A stretch of DNA of 64,000 nt from NCBI GenBank assembly GCA_029706075.1, contig JAINUG010000023.1, forward strand, positions 1,641,501 through 1,705,500, written 5' to 3'. The notes below the pieces were generated by a model, which had not been told where the DNA came from, ran no database searches, and saw nothing but the letters and a program-made list of their open reading frames with translations. Shown here piece after piece: positions 60,301 through 64,000 of the stretch. Made by a program: the position numbers and the translations under genes. Source of the stretch: Aldrovandia affinis. Lineage: Eukaryota; Chordata; Actinopteri; Notacanthiformes; Halosauridae. The first letter of the stretch is position 1. Every line of letters starts with the position of its first letter.

Positions 60301-63300
60301 AGACTAGCTCCATACCCTGCTGCGTGTCCAGGCCCAAGTGGGGGCCAAGCCACAGTAGAGTGGGGGAGTCCTGCAGTTGCTCCAGCAGGGCCTTCCCGGT
60401 GTAGCGCATCTGCCAGCGCGCGGGCAGGATCCCCTCGTTTCCATAGAGACCTGGACGGAGACACAATGGGTTTTAGGCTGAGGAGCCAGGGCTCGTTGCA
60501 AACCGCATCGCTGCACATCCCATTGTAAACGGCGTTCGCAACCGCTCTTTCTGAGAGCCCATTCAGGATGCCACAGCAACGAAGAGCGCATTGTGCACGT
60601 GTCAGAAAGAAAAAAGCTGTGGTTTGGCACCCTTTTATGAGCCCAATTTAGAAATACAAAGAGGTAAGGCCTGTTTGTGGTCTAGTGAATGGATGAGGTT
60701 TTTGAAAACAGTGTTTCAGCAAAAGGACACATCAACACACAATGGCTGGACACTGCAGAGGAGGCTTTTGTACAGAACTCACTCCAACTATTGTAGTTTT
60801 CAACAAGGATCCCAGAAACAAGCAGGCTATACACAAAGCTCACATGTACATGTTAAAATTTCAAAACATGTCTGTGGAAACAAAAGCACATGCTAGCATA
60901 TAATATTGTATCTTAGAATTGGTGCAGGTCTTCACTTAAAAGGACCAATAGAGGATGATTCTTAAACAATTTCTCATTGCTACATCTTAATTCTTGGCTT
61001 GTGTTTGTACTCAAAGTACAATGAATGAAAATGTACCGACCAAGAGAATTAAAATGCAAATAACAACCAAATTCCCATGGAACTTTCACCTTTTTGAAAA
61101 TACCCAGAATTTTGCAACCCGAAGATCAAGTCAACATTTATGCTGGTCAGACCCAGGGATGCATCAACACCTGACTCCTTCAATCAAGACCATTTCTCCA
61201 TTTTCGGAAAACTAACGGTTGACTTTTAAAAAGTATTATTTAAAAAAAAAAAAAATGCCTGTATTTTATGTCACACAGGGGTTGTACACATTCTTGACTT
61301 GGCTCAGACCGGTGGCGGCGCCTTTTCTGTATTTTATGACACAACACCCGGGTTATAATAATATTTATCTTTTTTTAATTAAAAATATATATAAGTGGCT
61401 CTCTACCGCCCAAAACTGATCCTGTTCTGACAGGCTCCAGCCCTGCATACAGACCAATTTCTACCCTTAGATCCTTTTGACTCTTACTGGTTAGATTTTT
61501 GTCTTACTGGTGCATGTCTCCCAAGGCCAAATTCATTAAAGGTACACCACAACTGTGCAGCTCACACAGTTTTGGGGCCGATCCATGGCCTTGGGCTTCA
61601 AGGATACTGGATGGATTCCCACCGTGGTAGAGTACAAATCACAGAAGGGGGTTTAAAACCGCCCCCCAAAAAACAGAAATTGCACCGAGATGGATGTAGC
61701 TCAGTGGAGAAAAAGGTCAATGCTGACAGTAGTTGTGGTGTAGAAGGCACCACTGCATACAACGGAACAAGGTTGTGTTCGGTTGTTGTTGAACTCCAGC
61801 TACAGGCCTGCCAGTGTGGAAGGCATGTTCGGGCTTCACACAGCAGATTAAGCGACTTTTACGGTATGTGGACAGGCTGCTACAGATTATTTACAGATCA
61901 GCACATTTGCAGAATTTGTGCAGTGCAATGCTCGAAAAGCAAGACCACCATTTCTTGCACCTCTCCCGCACCTCCTCCCTAGGGTGCCAGAGGGCAGACT
62001 AATCTAACACACTCAAGATGAAAGGCTGACATCCTAAAAATGAGAGCACTGCATTTAACGAAGCATGGAAATTGAGTGGGAGCCAGGGGGATATTCAAAT
62101 ATCTGAAGATATGCTCAACCAGGAGGTCTGCATTCTTAACTCGTTTTTTGTACAGCACTGCCACTGGATCTCGGTTTTCCCTGGCCACTTTCCCTGAGGA
62201 TTACAGTTAATAAAGCATGTGGTTTTCATCCCTGACAAACAATGTGTCAGTCAAACCACAAACAGCACATGAGACTCAATGTTATAAATGTATCTGCGCT
62301 CTTGAAACTGGACTGTCCAAAGTTACTCACCCTGAACCAATCCGAGCAAGTTATATAGATCATATTGGTTCTCTCTCAACAGACATTGCACTACAAAACT
62401 ATCTTAGAATTGCTTAAATACATCTGCATAATCCTTTTAAATTCCATTCTCTGCTTCTCATTGTTTAAAAAATATATTAAAAAATCATTTTGTGGTTGTC
62501 TCTACTTGCCATAACTTCACTGTTCTAGTTTCTGCATTCCATTTCATGCTTATCGGATAAAATTGTGTGCTGTGAAGCACTCACTCTTCATTTACATGGG
62601 ATGAGGGGGTGTCAAAATCATACCCTGCAGCAATGAAGTCTCTGCAGGCTTGTGGTGTTTCCTTTCAACTTCCAGGTAATTTAGATCTTGGAAACAAGGT
62701 AACTGGAGTTAGATTTACTTGGAGCGAGTGGGTAAACAAGGTCCGTGTGAACTGGAGTCTGACACCAGATGAGAGACTGACTCATGTGCAGTGAGGGGCT
62801 TCTACAGGTTTCTCCCTGATCCTTCCAATGTGAAACATTAGTCTTGCTGCTCACCTTGTGTAATATGAACTTCATGGCAAAGTTAAACTGGGTAATCCAC
62901 TGGCCTTGTTGACAGAATTGATGCATGGAATAAATATGAATCGGACAGTAGTCCAATTCACAAGTTGGAAGTTGAAAACTACAGTTCACGGTTGTTATAT
63001 GAAGGTCTTGCATATTCTTTATCTATCAGATGATAAATAAGAGAACATCAGACTCATGTGCAGTGAGGGGCTTCTGTAAATTACAGTGTCAGGTTTCTCC
63101 ACACAAAACTGATCCTTCCAATGTGAAACATTAGTCTTGCACCGCTCACCTTGTGTAATATGAACTTTACAGCTAACCACACTTGGCAAAGTTTTTCTGA
63201 GGTCCTAAATATCTTCTAAGGCCAGCTGCAAATGTACATAAAACACAGAAATAATAACTACCCAATTACAGATTTCAAGTCCGGTAGCTGCACTTTCGCC

Positions 63301-63572
63301 TGTTTAACAGTTTAAGTGCAACCCGTCGTTAAATATAACGAATGGATAATGCTGTCACAACATCACCTGGAAAAATATTAATTGCTAAAGCTAGTTAAAA
63401 TGCTACAAAGTAACAAGGCTAGGTAGGCAGCCTAACAGCCTACTAGCAAAACTTAATTGCTAAAGCTAAACCTCTTACCCGGTAATTGAATGTAAAGGGA
63501 TGCGAAAGCAAACATGTAAATAACAGACATGCTCCACAGAAACATATGTCTTGGTAGTCTTATTTCCCCCAT
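51020..63572 (-). CDS. LMF2: Lipase maturation factor 2, 14 exons, about 720 aa
   Basis: Multi-pass ER membrane protein of the lipase maturation factor family. LMF1 is needed for folding of lipoprotein lipase and relatives; the role of LMF2 is less defined. Exons on the minus strand: 63,572-63,479; 60,450-60,197; 59,005-58,977; 57,890-57,697; 57,507-57,329; 57,202-57,031; 56,093-55,959; 55,778-55,673; 55,204-55,108; 54,784-54,602; 54,124-53,956; 53,305-53,194; 51,969-51,861; 51,349-51,020. All phases agree and the total is 2,163 bases. Family hallmarks are LPARW after a hydrophobic first segment, [47 protein letters not shown] and [21 protein letters not shown] Lys/Arg-rich tail (SPRKRK) closes the protein. 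The donor of exon 6 is weak (ctca|gtttac), so that edge is uncertain. The gene looks intact and converges on MIOX, as in human. Confidence 0.96.
51861..51969 (-). CDS. LMF2: LMF2 exon 13
   Basis: [20 protein letters not shown] and [16 protein letters not shown]. Donor gtaact. Confidence 0.92.
52471..52702 (-). repeat. UnaSINE-like SINE, near full length, in LMF2 intron 12
   Basis: Minus strand: tggtataatggttagg head, B-box region gttgcaggttcaatcccc, gagcaatgtacttaacctga, then the stem cgctctggataagagcg and tgctaaatgcctaaaatg tail. Confidence 0.92.
52741..53113 (-). repeat. tRNA-Glu-derived SINE, full length, in LMF2 intron 12
   Basis: Minus strand: gggcctcccgcgtggtccag head with A box, B box ggttcaattcc, family body, attggctaccaaattgggag and an A-rich tail. 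Target duplication aggacacctttttt flanks it on both sides (52,727 and 53,114). The head is close to tRNA-Glu (tggtccagtggtta). Confidence 0.92.
53194..53305 (-). CDS. LMF2: LMF2 exon 12
   Basis: [20 protein letters not shown] and [13 protein letters not shown]. Donor gtgagg. Confidence 0.94.
53768..53890. repeat. 33-bp minisatellite in LMF2 intron 11
   Basis: About 3.5 units of a 33-base sequence containing ggggccaaccctcccgaccc. Confidence 0.95.
53956..54124 (-). CDS. LMF2: LMF2 exon 11
   Basis: [20 protein letters not shown] then [20 protein letters not shown], the most conserved block of the family, to LLQGKKD. Confidence 0.96.
54358..54600. repeat. 30-bp minisatellite in LMF2 intron 10
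   Basis: About eight units of a 30-base sequence containing ctgtccctatcagagagc, ending immediately at the exon 10 donor. Confidence 0.96.
54602..54784 (-). CDS. LMF2: LMF2 exon 10
   Basis: [20 protein letters not shown] through [20 protein letters not shown] to MDKETWT. A 30-bp minisatellite begins right at its donor. Confidence 0.95.
54874..54978. repeat. 36-bp minisatellite in LMF2 intron 9
   Basis: Three units containing gtcatgttccataccagact. Confidence 0.95.
55108..55204 (-). CDS. LMF2: LMF2 exon 9
   Basis: [20 protein letters not shown] then [12 protein letters not shown], a membrane helix. Donor gtgagt. Confidence 0.93.
55246..55493. repeat. 33- to 38-bp minisatellite in LMF2 intron 8
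   Basis: Seven units with aatcacacacctgt and gtaccactgacac, varying by small insertions. Confidence 0.95.
55673..55778 (-). CDS. LMF2: LMF2 exon 8
   Basis: [20 protein letters not shown] and [14 protein letters not shown]. Donor gtaagg. Confidence 0.94.
55959..56093 (-). CDS. LMF2: LMF2 exon 7
   Basis: [20 protein letters not shown] and [20 protein letters not shown]. Acceptor gtcaacag, donor gtatgt. Confidence 0.92.
57031..57202 (-). CDS. LMF2: LMF2 exon 6 (3' edge uncertain)
   Basis: [20 protein letters not shown] through [19 protein letters not shown]. The only phase-compatible donor found is ctca|gtttac, a weak site. The exon may end elsewhere within about 40 bases. Confidence 0.75.
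57329..57507 (-). CDS. LMF2: LMF2 exon 5
   Basis: [20 protein letters not shown] through [20 protein letters not shown] to YVQ. Confidence 0.95.
57697..57890 (-). CDS. LMF2: LMF2 exon 4
   Basis: [20 protein letters not shown] through [20 protein letters not shown] to GLT. Confidence 0.95.
58010..58237 (+). repeat. UnaSINE-like SINE, near full length, in LMF2 intron 3
   Basis: tggtataatggttagggagc head, ggttgcaggttcaattccc B-box region, cccttgagcaaggtacttaa, tatccagctgtataaatgga, the stem cgctctggataagagcg and gtctgctaaatgcctaaaat tail. The best-preserved copy in the window. Confidence 0.94.
58977..59005 (-). CDS. LMF2: LMF2 exon 3 (29-nt microexon)
   Basis: VGQVFLYFQ plus two bases of Trp. 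Acceptor ttttcag, donor gtaagt. Required to keep phase between exons 2 and 4. Confidence 0.92.
59540..59878 (+). mobile_element. L2-clade (UnaL2-like) LINE 3' end in LMF2 intron 2
   Basis: It begins gggactgaagactcacctct, the end of the reverse-transcriptase frame in fish L2 elements, and continues through a 3' UTR. It ends in the stem cgctctggataagagcg and gtctgccaaatgcctgtaat, the tail shared with the SINEs. The likely partner type that mobilises those SINEs. Confidence 0.75.
60197..60450 (-). CDS. LMF2: LMF2 exon 2
   Basis: [12 protein letters not shown] through [20 protein letters not shown] to [10 protein letters not shown]. Two hydrophobic helices. Confidence 0.95.
62780..63168 (+). repeat. 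Direct duplication in LMF2 intron 1
   Basis: Units at about 62,780-62,872 and 63,052-63,168 share gactcatgtgcagtgagggg, gatccttccaatgtgaaaca and ctcaccttgtgtaatatgaa. They are offset by about 270 bp. Confidence 0.92.
63479..63572 (-). CDS. LMF2: LMF2 exon 1
   Basis: [20 protein letters not shown] then [12 protein letters not shown]: start and first membrane segment. Donor g|gtaaga. Confidence 0.92.
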
Positions 63573-63776
63573 ATCTGTGTTTTTGTGGTGTTAATGTCTG
63601 TTACAGTTTCTTATATTTCGTAAAAAGCCACGTCGTTTCTGCACAGGTCCCTCCAGTTTGGGAAAAGTGGAGAATGCGAAGGCGTGGCTTCTATTTCCTC
63701 GACATGCGCAGTGGTCGATATTTCAGCGCGCTTAGGGGTGTGGTTTTTATATGCAGCATTGAAAGAGCGCCGGGTG
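63573..63776 (-). promoter_or_regulatory. LMF2 5' flank, candidate bidirectional promoter
   Basis: Short GC-rich block with an NRF1-like catgcgcag near 63,703 and gcgcgctt. In human, LMF2 is head-to-head with NCAPH2; if the order holds, that gene would begin to the right of the window. No NCAPH2 exon is visible here. Confidence 0.4.
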
Positions 63777-64000
63777 CAGTGTTAGCGAAGTCCGTTTATA
63801 ATAAGTGATTTTAGACTTGTTTTTTTACCGAAGTCGCTTGAAACTTTGGGAGTTGCAGGTTGTGGTTTTTTGGTCTTGTTTAAAAAAATGTGTTTGCTTG
63901 TAAAGGAAAATCATATCCTATATCCAGATGTATGGAATGACACAGTCTGTTCACTACAAGTAATATCACCTGCTGTTAATATCACCCCCCTCTCTCACAC
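63777..64000 (+). mobile_element. hAT-like terminus upstream of LMF2
   Basis: It starts cagtgttagcgaagtccg and for about 165 bp follows the reversed right arm of the element at 39,103-39,937 (shared: gagttgcaggttgtgg and tatggaatgaca). It probably continues past the window; the sequence after about 63,940 is not assigned. Confidence 0.65.

Noticed and set aside
60178-60528. 116-codon + strand frame
   Set aside because: Antisense shadow of LMF2 exon 2.
61680-61780. A-box-like tagctcagtgg
   Set aside because: No B box at proper distance and no cloverleaf; LMF2 intron 1.

Overview
The window is nuclear DNA from a ray-finned fish, most likely a teleost. Three genes have vertebrate intron-exon structure. 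The repeats are fish-type: tRNA-derived SINEs with an eel UnaL2/UnaSINE-like 3' stem-loop tail, a CR1-like LINE, Tc1/mariner and hAT DNA transposons, and long pure microsatellites. The tail resembles elements first described in eels, so an early-branching teleost (eel/tarpon group) is possible, but I cannot fix the species. I saw no retrovirus, LTR element, Polinton or CRISPR.

Three genes were recognised, in the order known from human 22q13.33 (ADM2 - MIOX - LMF2). ADM2 (adrenomedullin 2/intermedin) is on the + strand: promoter near 9.35 kb, a signal-peptide exon at 10,110-10,210, an 11.6-kb intron, and a hormone exon at 21,859-22,272. The hormone exon carries an apparent one-base frameshift in a run of 8 C. 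MIOX (myo-inositol oxygenase, 10 exons, 286 aa, all six metal ligands present) runs 40,337-46,461 on the + strand. LMF2 (lipase maturation factor 2, 14 exons, about 720 aa) runs 63,572 down to 51,020 on the - strand, convergent with MIOX. The LMF2 start codon is about 430 bp from the right edge.

Layout: 1-9.3 kb intergenic with SINEs and a CR1-like LINE; 9.3-22.3 kb ADM2; 22.3-40.3 kb a transposon graveyard (CR1-like LINE, two Tc1 elements and a Tc1-like relic, a hAT with a clean 8-bp target duplication, a THAP-domain DNA transposon with 27-bp inverted ends, and a hAT-like element split by a Tc1); 40.3-46.5 kb MIOX, with SINEs and a LINE fragment in its introns; 46.5-51.0 kb convergent intergenic with a probable hAT-like element; 51.0-63.6 kb LMF2, in which four consecutive introns each hold a different minisatellite; 63.6-64.0 kb LMF2 promoter abutted by another hAT-like copy.

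The three genes are neighbours by descent rather than members of one pathway: a secreted amidated peptide hormone, a cytosolic iron enzyme of inositol breakdown, and an ER membrane protein of the lipase-maturation family. The observations most worth following are the ADM2 frameshift, the LMF2 intron minisatellites, CTCF-like motifs in convergent orientation around ADM2 (one inside a SINE), and the THAP transposon with its flanking duplicated block.
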